Source of the DNA: Streptomyces sp. NBC_01549
Lineage (GTDB): Bacteria; Actinomycetota; Actinomycetes; Streptomycetales; Streptomycetaceae
Direction: 5' to 3'
Assembly: GCF_026339955.1 (NCBI RefSeq)
Contig: NZ_JAPEPW010000001.1
Span: 434,001 to 498,000 of the forward strand
DNA length: 64,000 nucleotides
The first letter of the stretch is position 1; each line of letters starts with the position of its first letter. The translations under genes were made by a program, and so were the position numbers. Below, piece by piece: positions 18,521 to 31,114 of this stretch. The notes beneath the pieces are model-generated. The model was not told the origin of the DNA. It searched no databases and saw only the letters and a program-made list of their open reading frames with translations.

Positions 18521-18661
18521 GTGACCGAAGGGGGCATTGGCACGGCCCGGCCACAGGAATCCCTTGAGCCCCTTCTCCCCCGGCCCGCACAGTGGTCCAG
18601 ACCTCACCAGGTCTCTCAAGGGGAGGAAAGCCCACAGATGCGAAGACTCCACGCCCTCTGG
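18521..18661 (+). repeat. Leader repeat, copy A (upstream of first S8 gene)
   Basis: About 117 bases before the start codon and the first signal-peptide codons are nearly identical to 22464-22605. Shared landmarks are GGGGGCATTGGCACGGCCC, CACAGTGGTCCAGACC and CCCACAGATGCGAAGACTCC. The main difference is AAGGGGAGG here against AAGAGAAGGG in copy B, next to the ribosome binding site. Confidence 0.9.
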
Positions 18662-21600
18662 GCCGTAGCAGGCTCCGCCGCTCTGCTCGCGGGTGCGGTC
18701 GCGCCCTCGGCGGCGGCCCCGACCCCCTCGCCGGACGCCCCATCGGGCACGGCGCAGGGCAGCACCCGGACCGTCACCCTCATCACCGGGGACACCGTGT
18801 CCCTCACCGCGGGCCCCGACGGGAAGAGCGCCGTCGACGCCCGGCCCGGCAAGGGCCGCGAAGGCGTCAACTTCGTGACCACCGAGCAGAAGGGCGAAGT
18901 CAGCGTCGTCCCCGACGACGCGATCCCGCTCGTCCAAGCCGGCCGCCTGGACCCGGCCCTCTTCAACGTCAGCCAGCTGGTGAAGCAGGGGTACGCCGAC
19001 GAGAAGACCGGCGCCATCCCGCTGATCGCCACCTACCGCAAGGGCACCGAGACCCCCGAGGGCGCGCTCCGGACGCGCGCCCTGCCCGGTATCGGCGGCG
19101 CCGCGCTGAGCGCGAAGAAGTCGACCGCGGCGACCACGTTCTGGGCGGACATCGCCCCGGCCTCCGACACCCCGCCCACCGCGAAGGCGGCCCGGCAGCT
19201 CGGTGACGGCCTCGACAAGCTGTGGCTGGACGCCAAGGTCTCGGCGTCCCTCGACGTCAGCGTCCCGCAGATCGGCGCCCCCGACGTGTGGAAGGCCGGC
19301 TTCGACGGCAAGGGCGTCAAGATCGCCGTCCTCGACACCGGCGTCGACACCGGACACCCCGACCTCGCCGGCAAGATCGCGGAGTCCCAGAGCTTCGTAC
19401 CCGACGAAGGAATACAAGACGGATTCGGCCACGGAACACACGTGGCCTCCACCATCGTCGGCTCCGGCGCAGCCTCCGGCGGCCGCTACAAGGGCGTCGC
19501 ACCCGGCGCGGAACTCGCCATCGGCAAAGTCCTCGACGACACCGGACACGGCCAGGAATCCTGGATCATCGCCGGCATGGAATGGGCCGCCGACTCCGGT
19601 GCGAAGATCGTCTCCATGTCCCTGGGCGGTACGGCGTCCGGCCCCTCGGATCCGCTGAGCGAGACGGTGGACCGGCTCTCCGCCTCCACCGGAACCCTCT
19701 TCGTCATCGCGGCCGGCAACGCGGGCCCCTCCGACCAGACCGTCGGCACCCCGGGTATCGCCGACTCAGCGCTGACCGTGGGCGCGGTGGACAAGTCTGA
19801 CAAACTGGCCCCCTTCTCCAGTCGCGGCCCCCGGCTCGGCGACATGGCGGTCAAGCCCGAGATCACCGCGCCGGGCGTGAACATCACCGCGGCCCGCGCC
19901 GCCGGCACCACCATGGGCACGCCGGTCGACGACTACTACACCACCGCGAGCGGTACGTCGATGGCGACCCCGCACGTGGCGGGCGCGGCGGCGCTGGTGG
20001 CGCAGGCGCATCCGGACTGGACGGGCGAGCAGATCAAGGAGTCCCTGGCCAGTACCGCCAAGACGCAGCCGGACGCGGATGTCTTCCAGCAGGGCGACGG
20101 CCGGGTGGACGCCGTGCGGGCGGTCGAGCAGGGCGTCTTCGGCACCTCGACCCTGAGCTGCGGCACGTACGCCGACGGCGACACCGCGGTCGACAGCAAG
20201 GACATCACGTACACCAACACCACTGACAAGGCTGTGGAGTTGACGCTCGCATCGACCCTCTCCGAGGCGACCCCGGGCGCCGGCACCGTCACGGTACCGG
20301 CGCACGGCACCGCCACGGTCCTGGTCTCCATCGACCCGTCGAAGGACACGGACGGCCGGTACTCGGGCGACATCACGGCGCGCGCCGACGGCATCCTGGT
20401 CACCACGGGCATCGGCTTCGAGAAGGCGCCGAAGACGTACAACCTGAAGGTGCACCTGGTGGGCCGCGACGGGCAGCCGATCTCCGGGATAGGGCGGTAC
20501 GCCCTGCAGGAGCTGAACGGCGCGATCCCCAATGAGTTCGGAAACCTGACCGCCGATTCGACCTGGCAGGTCCCGGCCGGCACGTACTCCATCGTCTCCT
20601 GGATCTACGACCGCGACGCGGGCGACATGCCCGTCGGTACCTCGGTCGTCGGCAACCCCGAGATCAAGGTCGACGGGGACACCGAGATCACTCTCGACGC
20701 CCGCAAGGCGGTGGAGATCAAGCCGAAGACCAAGGAGGACTCCGAGTTCAAGGGCTTCACCACCTCCTGGCACCGCGAGGGGCCAGGCAGCACCTTCGGG
20801 ATGTCCTACAGCCAGGGCTGGTGGAACAAACACGTCTATGTGGCGCCGCTCAAGAAGGTCACTCAGGGAAGTTTTGAGTTCTACTCCAAGTTCCGCCTGT
20901 ACGCGAAGGAGTTGACGTCGAGCGTCGTCGGCCCGGAGAAACTGCCGCTGTCGATGTACTACTCGCAGACGTACAACGGCTTCCCGACGAAGATCAGCGG
21001 AGAGCACACGGTACGGGCGGTGGACGCGGGCGGCGGCACGGAGGCCGACTTCGCGGGGCTCGACGTCAAGGGCAAGGTCGCGGTGGTCGCGCTCGGCGCC
21101 ACCGAGCGGTCGGACAGCGCCCTGGCCAACGCGACGGCAGCCGGGGTGAGTTACCTCATCACCTACCGCAAGACCCCCGGTTTCTGGCTCGAAGCCGTGG
21201 ACCACGCGACCACCGTCCCGCTGATGATCGCCACCGGCGAGGAGGGCGCCAAGCTCACCAGCCTGCTGCAGACCGGCAAGAAGGTGACGCTGAAGCTGGG
21301 CGGCACGCCGGTCAGTCCGTACGTCTACAACGCGCTGTTCGCGCAGAAGGACGCCATCTCCGCGAACCAGACGTACCGCCTCGACGGCTCCAACACGGTC
21401 AAGCACACGGCCCGTTACTACGGGTCCCAGGCCGGCACGATGGGCTACGACACCGCGTACTCGTTCCGTCCCTGGCAGATCTACGGCTTCGAAACCGGCG
21501 AGTACATGCGGCTCGGCACGGCGCGCACCGAGTACTACAACGTCGACCCCGACACCCGCACCTGGCACGTCGTCTACCCCGACTGGCGGGCGAACCAGGG

Positions 21601-22306
21601 CCAGTGGAGTCCCCTGCGGACCTTCGACAAGGCGGGCACGGAACCCGCCGAGGACTGGCTGCGCCAGGTCGTCCGCCCGGCGAGCAGCGAGGAGCACGGC
21701 CCCTCCGTCCGCACCGGCGACACACTCGCCTTGTCCGTACCGGAGTTGAACGACTCCATGACCGGCCACTACGGGCAGGTGGACGGTACGCAGGACACGG
21801 CGAAGGGCAAGCTGTACGCGGACGGGCAGCTGGTCGGCGACTCGGCGCTCGGTGGCTACGGCACCTTCGGCGTCCCGGCGGCGAAGACCTCGTACCGCTT
21901 CGTGCTCGACGCCCAGCGCCGGGCGGAGTGGTCGCGGTACTCGACCAGCACACACACGGAGTGGTCCTTCGCCTCGGCACACACCGACGCGGCGACGGCG
22001 CTGCCCCTGCTCTCCGTCGACTACGACCTGCACGGGCTCGATCTGCTCAACCGCGCCGAGGCCAACAAGAAGACGAAGCTCGGACTCTCCGTCCGGGACC
22101 AGGCGGGGAGCGTCAAGGCCGGTTCGCTGAAGGCCTGGGTGTCGTACGACGACGGCGCGTCCTGGAAGGAGGTGAAGGTCCGCCACGGCCGGGCGGAGAT
22201 CAAGCACCCGAAGGGAGCGGAGTTCGTGTCGCTGCGGGTGCTGGCCTCCGACAGTGCCGGAAACCGGATCGACCAGACCGTGCTGCGGGCCTATGGCCTG
22301 AAGTAG
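18638..22306 (+). CDS. Secreted S8 (subtilisin-family) serine protease, copy 1
   Basis: Exported subtilase of 1222 aa. Signal peptide MRRLHALWAVAGSAALLAG... is cleaved near PSAAAP. A propeptide-like region runs to about residue 210. The S8 domain has Asp233 (AVLDTGVDTGHPDL), His268 (GHGTHVAST), Asn361 (AAGNAGPSD) and Ser441 (SGTSMATPHVAGAAAL), so it should be active. A C-terminal extension of about 750 residues includes a PA-like segment (DVKGKVAVVALG ... LMIATGEEG) and an Ig-like end. Start ATG 18638 is preceded by GGGGAGGA. Its paralogue lies directly downstream. Confidence 0.93.
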   Translation: MRRLHALWAVAGSAALLAGAVAPSAAAPTPSPDAPSGTAQGSTRTVTLITGDTVSLTAGPDGKSAVDARPGKGREGVNFVTTEQKGEVSVVPDDAIPLVQAGRLDPALFNVSQLVKQGYADEKTGAIPLIATYRKGTETPEGALRTRALPGIGGAALSAKKSTAATTFWADIAPASDTPPTAKAARQLGDGLDKLWLDAKVSASLDVSVPQIGAPDVWKAGFDGKGVKIAVLDTGVDTGHPDLAGKIAESQSFVPDEGIQDGFGHGTHVASTIVGSGAASGGRYKGVAPGAELAIGKVLDDTGHGQESWIIAGMEWAADSGAKIVSMSLGGTASGPSDPLSETVDRLSASTGTLFVIAAGNAGPSDQTVGTPGIADSALTVGAVDKSDKLAPFSSRGPRLGDMAVKPEITAPGVNITAARAAGTTMGTPVDDYYTTASGTSMATPHVAGAAALVAQAHPDWTGEQIKESLASTAKTQPDADVFQQGDGRVDAVRAVEQGVFGTSTLSCGTYADGDTAVDSKDITYTNTTDKAVELTLASTLSEATPGAGTVTVPAHGTATVLVSIDPSKDTDGRYSGDITARADGILVTTGIGFEKAPKTYNLKVHLVGRDGQPISGIGRYALQELNGAIPNEFGNLTADSTWQVPAGTYSIVSWIYDRDAGDMPVGTSVVGNPEIKVDGDTEITLDARKAVEIKPKTKEDSEFKGFTTSWHREGPGSTFGMSYSQGWWNKHVYVAPLKKVTQGSFEFYSKFRLYAKELTSSVVGPEKLPLSMYYSQTYNGFPTKISGEHTVRAVDAGGGTEADFAGLDVKGKVAVVALGATERSDSALANATAAGVSYLITYRKTPGFWLEAVDHATTVPLMIATGEEGAKLTSLLQTGKKVTLKLGGTPVSPYVYNALFAQKDAISANQTYRLDGSNTVKHTARYYGSQAGTMGYDTAYSFRPWQIYGFETGEYMRLGTARTEYYNVDPDTRTWHVVYPDWRANQGQWSPLRTFDKAGTEPAEDWLRQVVRPASSEEHGPSVRTGDTLALSVPELNDSMTGHYGQVDGTQDTAKGKLYADGQLVGDSALGGYGTFGVPAAKTSYRFVLDAQRRAEWSRYSTSTHTEWSFASAHTDAATALPLLSVDYDLHGLDLLNRAEANKKTKLGLSVRDQAGSVKAGSLKAWVSYDDGASWKEVKVRHGRAEIKHPKGAEFVSLRVLASDSAGNRIDQTVLRAYGLK

Positions 22307-22345
22307 ACCACCGCTCACACCGGTGCAACAGGCCTGACGCGATGG

Positions 22346-22408
22346 ACCCCTGCCGCGAGCCCCTGGTTCGCGGTGGGGGTCTTCGCCTTCGACGGACGCC
22401 TCTGCCGG
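22346..22408 (+). pseudogene. Remnant of a LuxR/TrmB-like regulator gene
   Basis: Translates to TPAASPWFAVGVFAFDGRL, matching residues about 13-31 of the regulator at 26307 (TPVASPWAAVGVSAFDERL). The bases before it (GCTCACACCGGTGCAACAGG, 22313-22332) also match those that follow the second protease. It is what remains of the first copy of the regulator after a protease-regulator unit was duplicated. Confidence 0.8.
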
Positions 22409-22463
22409 ACCCGCGACTGCTGGTGCCGCAGCCGTCCGAGCGGCGCCCCATTCGCCAACTCCC

Positions 22464-22605
22464 GTGGCCGAAGGGGGCATTGGCACGGCCCGGCCACAGG
22501 AATCCCTTGAGCCTCTTCTCCCCCGGCCCGCACAGTGGTCCAGACCTCACCAGGTCTCTCAAGAGAAGGGAAAGCCCACAGATGCGAAGACTCCACGCCC
22601 TCTGG
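22464..22605 (+). repeat. Leader repeat, copy B (upstream of second S8 gene)
   Basis: Near-identical to 18521-18661, with a one-base length difference. Conservation of non-coding bases here, while the coding regions have diverged visibly, suggests the leader is a functional promoter/5' UTR shared by both proteases or has been kept alike by gene conversion. Confidence 0.88.
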
Positions 22606-25600
22606 GCCATGGCAGGCGCCGCCGCTCTGCTCGCGGGTGCGGTCGCCCCCTCGGCAGCGGCCCCGACCCCCTCGCCCGACGCCCCACCGGGCACGGCGCA
22701 GGGCAGCACCCGGACCGTCACCCTCATCACCGGCGACACCGTGTCCCTCACCGCCGGACCGGACGGGAAGTACGCCGTCGACGTCCAGCGCGGCAAGGGC
22801 CGCGAGGCCGCCACTTTCCTGTCGAGCGAGCGCAACGGCGAGGTGAGCGTCCTGCCGACGGACGCGATCCCCCTACTGAAGGCGGGTCGTCTGGATCCGG
22901 CCCTGTTCAACGTCACCCAGTTGGTGGAGCAGGGGTACGCGGACACGAAGACCGGTGCCACCCCGGTGATCGCCACGTACACGAAGGGCGGTGAGACCCC
23001 CGAGGGCGCGCGTCGGACGCTCGCGCTGCCCGGGATCGACGCCGCCGCGCTGAGCGCGAAGAAGTCGACCGCCTTCTGGGCGGATGTCGCCCCGCCCCTC
23101 GGCACCGAGCCCACCCCCAAGGCCGCGAAGCGGTTGGGCGACGGTATCGACAAGATCTGGCTCGATGCCAAGGTGCGGGTGTCGCTCGACGTGAGCGTGC
23201 CGCAGATCGGCGCGCCCGAGGTGTGGAAGTCGGGCTATGACGGCAAGGGCGTCAAGGTGGCGGTCCTGGACACGGGCGTGGACGCCGGGCATCCGGACCT
23301 CGCCGGGAAGGTCGCGGAGTCCAGGAGTTTCGTGCCTGACGAGACGGTGCAGGACGGCCACGGCCACGGCACCCATGTGGCGTCCACGATCGTCGGCTCG
23401 GGCGCGGCCTCGGACGGCCGGTACAAGGGGGTGGCGCCCGGCGCGGAGCTGCTCGTCGGCAAGGTGCTGGACAACACCGGCTACGGCCAGGACTCCTGGA
23501 TCCTCGCGGGCATGGACTGGGCGGCACACTCCGGCGCGAAGATCGTGTCGATGTCGCTGGGCGGTACGGCGTCGGGTCCCTCCGACGTACTCAGCGAGAC
23601 CGTGGACGAACTGTCCGCGTCCACAGGCACCCTCTTCGTGATCGCGGCCGGTAACACCGGCCCCTCCGACCAGACCGTCGGCACCCCGGGTATCGCCGAC
23701 TCGGCGCTGACCGTGGGCGCGGTGGACAAGTCCGACAAGCTGGCCTCGTTCTCGAGCCGCGGTCCCCGGCTCGGCGACTCGGCCGTCAAGCCGGAGATCA
23801 CCGCCCCGGGCGTGAACATCACCGCGGCCCGCGCCTCCGGCACCACCATGGGCACGCCGGTCGACGACGAGTACACCACCGCGAGCGGTACGTCGATGGC
23901 GACCCCGCACGTGGCGGGCGCGGCGGCACTGGTCGCGCAGGCGCATCCGGACTGGACCGGCGAACAGATCAGGGCGGATCTGGCGAGCACCGCCAAGACA
24001 CAGCCGGACGCCGATGTCTACCAGCAGGGCGACGGCCGGGTCGACGCCGTGCGGGCGGTCGGCCAGGGTGTTTTCGCGACGCCGACGCTGAGCTTCGGCA
24101 AGTTCGAGGACGGCGGCACCGAGGCCGACAGCAAGGACATCACCTACACCAACACCACGGACAACGCGGTGGAGTTGAAGCTCGCCTCGACCCTCACCGC
24201 GGCCGCTCTCGGTGCGGACACCGTGACCGTCCCGGCGAAGGGCAGCGCCACCGTCGCGGTCAAGGTCGACCCGGCCGGTCAGGCGCAGGGCCGGTACACG
24301 GGCCACATCACGGCGAGCGCCGACGGCGTCCTGGTCACCACGGGCGTCGGCTTCGAGAAGCTGCCGAAGACGTACGACCTCAAGGTCTCGCTGGTGGGCC
24401 GCGACGGCAAGCCGTCCACTTCGGCATCGATCTACATGCTGCAGGAGCTGAACGGCGCCTATCCGGACACCTACGGGTTCATCGGCAGCGGCTGGACCTT
24501 CCAGGTGCCGGCCGGTACGTACTCCACGGCGGCCTGGATCCCGGGCCGGGACGCGGGCGGGCTGGAGGTGAACACCTCGGTCGTCGGTGATCCGGAGATC
24601 AAGGTCGACAAGGACACCGAGGTCGTCCTCGACGCCCGCAAGGCCGTCGAGATCAAGCCGAAGACCAAGGAGAACTCCGAGTTCCGGGGATTCAGCACCA
24701 ACTGGCACCGCGAAGGTCCGGGCAGCGCCTGGGGACTGACCTACAGCCAGGGTTTTTGGACCGACCACATCTATGTCGCGCCGACCGAGAAGGTCACGGA
24801 GGGCACCTTCGAGTTCTCGTCCAAGTTCCGTCTCTACGCCAAGGAACTGACGGCGCGCGTCACCAGCCCGGAGAAGTACGCACTGCCCCTCGACTACGCG
24901 CAGACCTCCACCGGCTTCCCGATGAAGATCAGCGGTGACCACACGGTGCGGGCTGTGGACGCGGGCGGCGGCACCGCGGCCGACTTCGCGGGGCTCGACG
25001 TCCGGGGCAAGGCGGCGGTCGTCGGGCTGGGCGCCGGTGACACGCCGGACGAGGCACTGGCCAACGCGACCAAGGCAGGGGCCACATACGTCATCGCGTA
25101 CCGCAAGACGCCCGGGTACTGGATCGCCTCCGTGAAGAGCGCGACGATCCCGCTGATGATCGCCACCGGCGAGGACGGCGCCGGGCTCGCCGGTCTGCTG
25201 GGGACCGGCAGGACGGTGAAACTGAGGCTGGACGGGACTCCGGTCAGCCCGTACGTCTACACCGTGATGTTCCCGCAGACCGGCGCCGTCTCGCAGAACC
25301 AGACGTATCCCCTGGACAGCTCCACCACGGTGCGGCAGACGGTCCGGTACCACGGGAACCGGGCCGGTCAGATCGCCAAGGACACCGTGTACAGGTACCG
25401 TCCCCGGCAGTCGGCCGACATCGAGACCGCCAACGAGGTGCAGCTCGGCACGGTGCGCACCGAGTACTACAACGTCTCCGCCGACACACGCATCTGGCAC
25501 GCCGTCTATCCGGACTGGCAGGCGAACAGGCCACAGTGGAATTCCGTGCGGACCTTCACCGAGGCCGGCAAGCTGCCCGCCGAGGACTGGCTGCGCCAGG

Positions 25601-26238
25601 TCGTCCGCCCGGCGGCCAGTGGGCAGTACGGCCTGTCCGCCCGCACCGGGGACAAACTCACCTTCCGGATACCGGAGTTGAGCGACGAGGCGGTGGGCCA
25701 CTACGCGTCGGTGGACGGTGTCCAGGACACCGCGAAGGGCACGCTGTACGCGGACGGGCAGCTGGTCGGCGACACCACACTCGGCGGCTACGGCGCCTTC
25801 GGCGTCCCGGCCGCCAAGGGCGCGTACCGCTTCGTGCTCGACACGCGGCACACGACCGACTGGGCGACGTACTCCACCAGTACCCACACCGAATGGACCT
25901 TCGCCTCGGCACACACGGACAAGGAGACCGCGCTGCCGGTGCTCTCCCTCGGTTATGACCTGGACGGACTCGACCTCCTCAACCGTGCCGGCGCCAGGCG
26001 GACCTCGGAACTCTCCCTCACCGTCCGGAACCAGGAGGGGCGCGTCACGCCCAGTGCTCTCAAGGCCTGGGTCTCGTACGACGACGGCTCGTCCTGGAAA
26101 GAGGTGAGGGTCAAGCACGGCAAGGCGGAGATCAGGCACCCGAAGGGCGCTCGGTTCGTGTCGGTGCGGGTGCTGGCCTCCGACGCCGTCGGAAACCAGG
26201 TCGACCAGACCGTGCTGCGGGCGTATGGCCTGAAGTAG
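22582..26238 (+). CDS. Secreted S8 (subtilisin-family) serine protease, copy 2
   Basis: Paralogue of the upstream subtilase, 1218 aa, alike over its whole length. The signal peptide is almost identical (MRRLHALWAMAGAAALLAG). The triad is intact: Asp in AVLDTGVDAGHPDL, His in GHGTHVAST, Ser in SGTSMATPHVAG, oxyanion Asn in AAGNTGPSD. The open frame runs 326 codons further upstream, but the start at 22582 is set by the signal peptide and the AGAAGGGAAAG ribosome site. Differences cluster in the C-terminal extension, for example YALPLDYAQTS against LPLSMYYSQTY, hinting at different substrates or localisation. Confidence 0.93.
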   Translation: MRRLHALWAMAGAAALLAGAVAPSAAAPTPSPDAPPGTAQGSTRTVTLITGDTVSLTAGPDGKYAVDVQRGKGREAATFLSSERNGEVSVLPTDAIPLLKAGRLDPALFNVTQLVEQGYADTKTGATPVIATYTKGGETPEGARRTLALPGIDAAALSAKKSTAFWADVAPPLGTEPTPKAAKRLGDGIDKIWLDAKVRVSLDVSVPQIGAPEVWKSGYDGKGVKVAVLDTGVDAGHPDLAGKVAESRSFVPDETVQDGHGHGTHVASTIVGSGAASDGRYKGVAPGAELLVGKVLDNTGYGQDSWILAGMDWAAHSGAKIVSMSLGGTASGPSDVLSETVDELSASTGTLFVIAAGNTGPSDQTVGTPGIADSALTVGAVDKSDKLASFSSRGPRLGDSAVKPEITAPGVNITAARASGTTMGTPVDDEYTTASGTSMATPHVAGAAALVAQAHPDWTGEQIRADLASTAKTQPDADVYQQGDGRVDAVRAVGQGVFATPTLSFGKFEDGGTEADSKDITYTNTTDNAVELKLASTLTAAALGADTVTVPAKGSATVAVKVDPAGQAQGRYTGHITASADGVLVTTGVGFEKLPKTYDLKVSLVGRDGKPSTSASIYMLQELNGAYPDTYGFIGSGWTFQVPAGTYSTAAWIPGRDAGGLEVNTSVVGDPEIKVDKDTEVVLDARKAVEIKPKTKENSEFRGFSTNWHREGPGSAWGLTYSQGFWTDHIYVAPTEKVTEGTFEFSSKFRLYAKELTARVTSPEKYALPLDYAQTSTGFPMKISGDHTVRAVDAGGGTAADFAGLDVRGKAAVVGLGAGDTPDEALANATKAGATYVIAYRKTPGYWIASVKSATIPLMIATGEDGAGLAGLLGTGRTVKLRLDGTPVSPYVYTVMFPQTGAVSQNQTYPLDSSTTVRQTVRYHGNRAGQIAKDTVYRYRPRQSADIETANEVQLGTVRTEYYNVSADTRIWHAVYPDWQANRPQWNSVRTFTEAGKLPAEDWLRQVVRPAASGQYGLSARTGDKLTFRIPELSDEAVGHYASVDGVQDTAKGTLYADGQLVGDTTLGGYGAFGVPAAKGAYRFVLDTRHTTDWATYSTSTHTEWTFASAHTDKETALPVLSLGYDLDGLDLLNRAGARRTSELSLTVRNQEGRVTPSALKAWVSYDDGSSWKEVRVKHGKAEIRHPKGARFVSVRVLASDAVGNQVDQTVLRAYGLK

Positions 26239-26250
26239 GCCTGGGTCAGG

Positions 26251-26268
26251 ACCACTGCTCACAGTGGT
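26251..26268 (+). terminator. Hairpin after second S8 gene
   Basis: ACCACTG-CTCA-CAGTGGT, a perfect 7-bp stem 12 bases past the stop codon. A decayed version (GCTCACACCGGTG) follows the first S8 gene. Confidence 0.55.
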
Positions 26269-26306
26269 GCAACAGGCTTAACAAAGATCCTCTACCGTGC
26301 CGGGCC

Positions 26307-27311
26307 ATGGCGAACACGGCTTATGAACCGGCACTCGGACGAACCCCTGTCGCGAGCCCCTGGGCCGCGGTGGGGGTTTCCGCCTTCGACGAACGCCTCT
26401 ACCGGGCGGTCCTGCACCAGCCCGACGCGGGTACGGCGGGCTGGGCTCTGCTGACCGGCGGCTCCCGGTCCCAGGTCCGGGACGCCTGCGAACGGCTGCT
26501 GGCCCTGGGTCTGCTGCAGCCTCCGGACTCGGTCGGCGGGCTGCGGGCCGTCGACCCGCGGGTGGCGATCCGTGCCCTGATCCGGCGCCGCGAGACCGAG
26601 TCCGAGCTGCTGGCCGCCACTGCGCAGGAGATGTCCACGGCGTACGACGCGGGGCTGCTGCGCGAACGGCCCGCCCGGCTGGTCGAGGTGGTGGACGGCG
26701 AGGGCGCCAACGCCGCGCGGCTGGAGGAGTTGTACGCCCGCGCCGAACACGAGGTGTGTCTCTTCGATTCCCCGCCCTATCTCGCCCCACGCACCCCGCA
26801 GTTGGACCTGCAGGCCGATGTGCTGAGCCGCGGCGTGTCCTACCGCGCGGTCTACGCGGCCACCGCGCTGGAGGATCCGGACGTCCTGTGGCACGCGTTA
26901 CGGATGGTCGAACTCGGCGAACAGGCACGGGTGTTGCCCACTGTGCCTGTGAAGCTGCTGGTGGTCGACGGGCATACCGCGATGCTGCCGCTCACCGCCG
27001 CGGACGCGGGCGGCTACTGTGCGGTGCTCATCCGGCACTCGGCGGTGACCGACGCCCTGCAGCGGCTCTTCGAGCTGGCCTGGCAGCAGGCGACGCCGCT
27101 CGGCCAGCCGGTCGCGGACGGTGAACTCACCGAGGGGGAGCGGACGTTGACCCGGCTGCTGGCCGCCGGGATGAAGGACGAGGCGGTCGCCCGTCACCTG
27201 GGGGTGAGCCTGCGGACACTGCGCCGCCGGGTGAGCGATCTGCAGGAGCGGCTGGGCGCGGCGAGCCGCTTCCAGCTGGGGATGCGGGCGGCGCAGCGCG
27301 GCTGGGTGTAG
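26307..27311 (+). CDS. LuxR-type regulator with TrmB/PLD-like sensor domain
   Basis: Cytoplasmic DNA-binding regulator, 334 aa. An N-terminal winged-helix-like segment (VRDACERLLALGLLQPP) is followed by a TrmB/phospholipase-D-like middle (EHEVCLFDSPPYL ... VKLLVVDGHTAMLPL) and a LuxR helix-turn-helix at about 275-325 (LTEGERTLTRLLAAGMKDEAVARHLGVSLRTLRRRVSDL; only the pattern is cited). There is no receiver domain. It lies 68 bases after the second protease and was part of the duplicated unit, so control of these proteases is a reasonable inference. Confidence 0.88.
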   Translation: MANTAYEPALGRTPVASPWAAVGVSAFDERLYRAVLHQPDAGTAGWALLTGGSRSQVRDACERLLALGLLQPPDSVGGLRAVDPRVAIRALIRRRETESELLAATAQEMSTAYDAGLLRERPARLVEVVDGEGANAARLEELYARAEHEVCLFDSPPYLAPRTPQLDLQADVLSRGVSYRAVYAATALEDPDVLWHALRMVELGEQARVLPTVPVKLLVVDGHTAMLPLTAADAGGYCAVLIRHSAVTDALQRLFELAWQQATPLGQPVADGELTEGERTLTRLLAAGMKDEAVARHLGVSLRTLRRRVSDLQERLGAASRFQLGMRAAQRGWV

Positions 27312-27338
27312 GCGCGCGGACGTGCCGTCGCATGCGAA

Positions 27339-27370
27339 GGGCCGCGCCCCTCCGAAGAGGAGCGCGGCCC
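27339..27370. terminator. Bidirectional terminator between the LuxR gene and acnA
   Basis: GGGCCGCGC (27339-27347) pairs with GCGCGGCCC (27362-27370), with further CCTCC/GGAG pairing inside. It lies between two convergent stop codons. Confidence 0.8.
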
Positions 27371-27388
27371 GGCCGCCGTACCGGATCC

Positions 27389-30289
<2,901 letters not shown>

Positions 30290-30438
30290 TCATGCCCGGC
30301 ATGCTGTGGTGCCGTCTCGGTGGACCTGGGGCAGACCCAGTCTTCCCGAGGCACCGCTCCCGCGCCCTCCCTGCGGTCGCGCGCTACCGCGCCGGCGCTT
30401 GCTCATGGGGCCGAGGTGCGATTCGGGGCCGGTCGGGC

Positions 30439-30975
30439 TCAGACCTGCGGTGATCCGGTGCGCTCGAGACGCAGCCTGACGTAGTTCGCGCCGCCCGGAC
30501 CGGGTCGATGGTGCCCATCGGGCCTCCAGCCGTGCCGGGCGTAGAAGGCCTGGGCTCGGTTGTTGCGCTCCCACGCTTCGAGCACCCCCGTGACCAGTGA
30601 CGCGTCGCGAAGGAATTGCACGAATGCCACGTGCAGCCGGCCGCCGATCCCCTGCCCCCAACGACTCGGATCGACGTGAATCTGGTACAGCTGGCCGACG
30701 ACCGCGGCGTCCACGTCAGCATCCAGCGGAGGGCCCATCGCCAGGATGCCCACCATCTCGCCGTCCCGCTCGGCGCACAGCACCGTCCGGACGTCGTCCT
30801 GGACAGCGCCCATCCACGCCTCCCGCCTACGAGAACGCGCCTCGGGAGAGGTGAGCTCCGCCTCCGACCATCCGCCTGCCCGGTAGTACGCGGTGCGCGC
30901 CCGAGTGTGCAGGTCGGTGATCGCGTCGAGGTCGTCAGGGTTCGCGGTTCGCAGCAAGCTCCGGGAGGTCGTCAT
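30439..30975 (-). CDS. GNAT-family N-acetyltransferase
   Basis: Acetyl-CoA-dependent acetyltransferase, 178 aa, one GNAT fold. The acetyl-CoA loop is seen as IHVDPSRWGQGIGGRLHVAF, with a C-terminal AQAFYARHGWRPDG strand typical of the family. The substrate is unknown. It is divergent from the XRE regulator 140 bases away. Confidence 0.9.
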   Translation of the reverse strand: MTTSRSLLRTANPDDLDAITDLHTRARTAYYRAGGWSEAELTSPEARSRRREAWMGAVQDDVRTVLCAERDGEMVGILAMGPPLDADVDAAVVGQLYQIHVDPSRWGQGIGGRLHVAFVQFLRDASLVTGVLEAWERNNRAQAFYARHGWRPDGHHRPGPGGANYVRLRLERTGSPQV

Positions 30976-31114
30976 GACCGTCTGACGCGATCGCCACGAT
31001 CAGCAGTTCCCACCAGAGCAAGTTCGCCGGCTTCGCGAGCCCGGGCGGGACAGTGCGTCTTCCTGGCACCACCAGTACCAGGCACGGGCGGGCGAACCGG
31101 TGCACAGTGGTGGC

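Noticed and set aside
22873..26262. Long antisense frames over both S8 genes (also 19766-22486)
   Set aside because: Same reason: composition of a reverse-frame shadow, no recognisable motif. Their similarity to each other only reflects the protease duplication.
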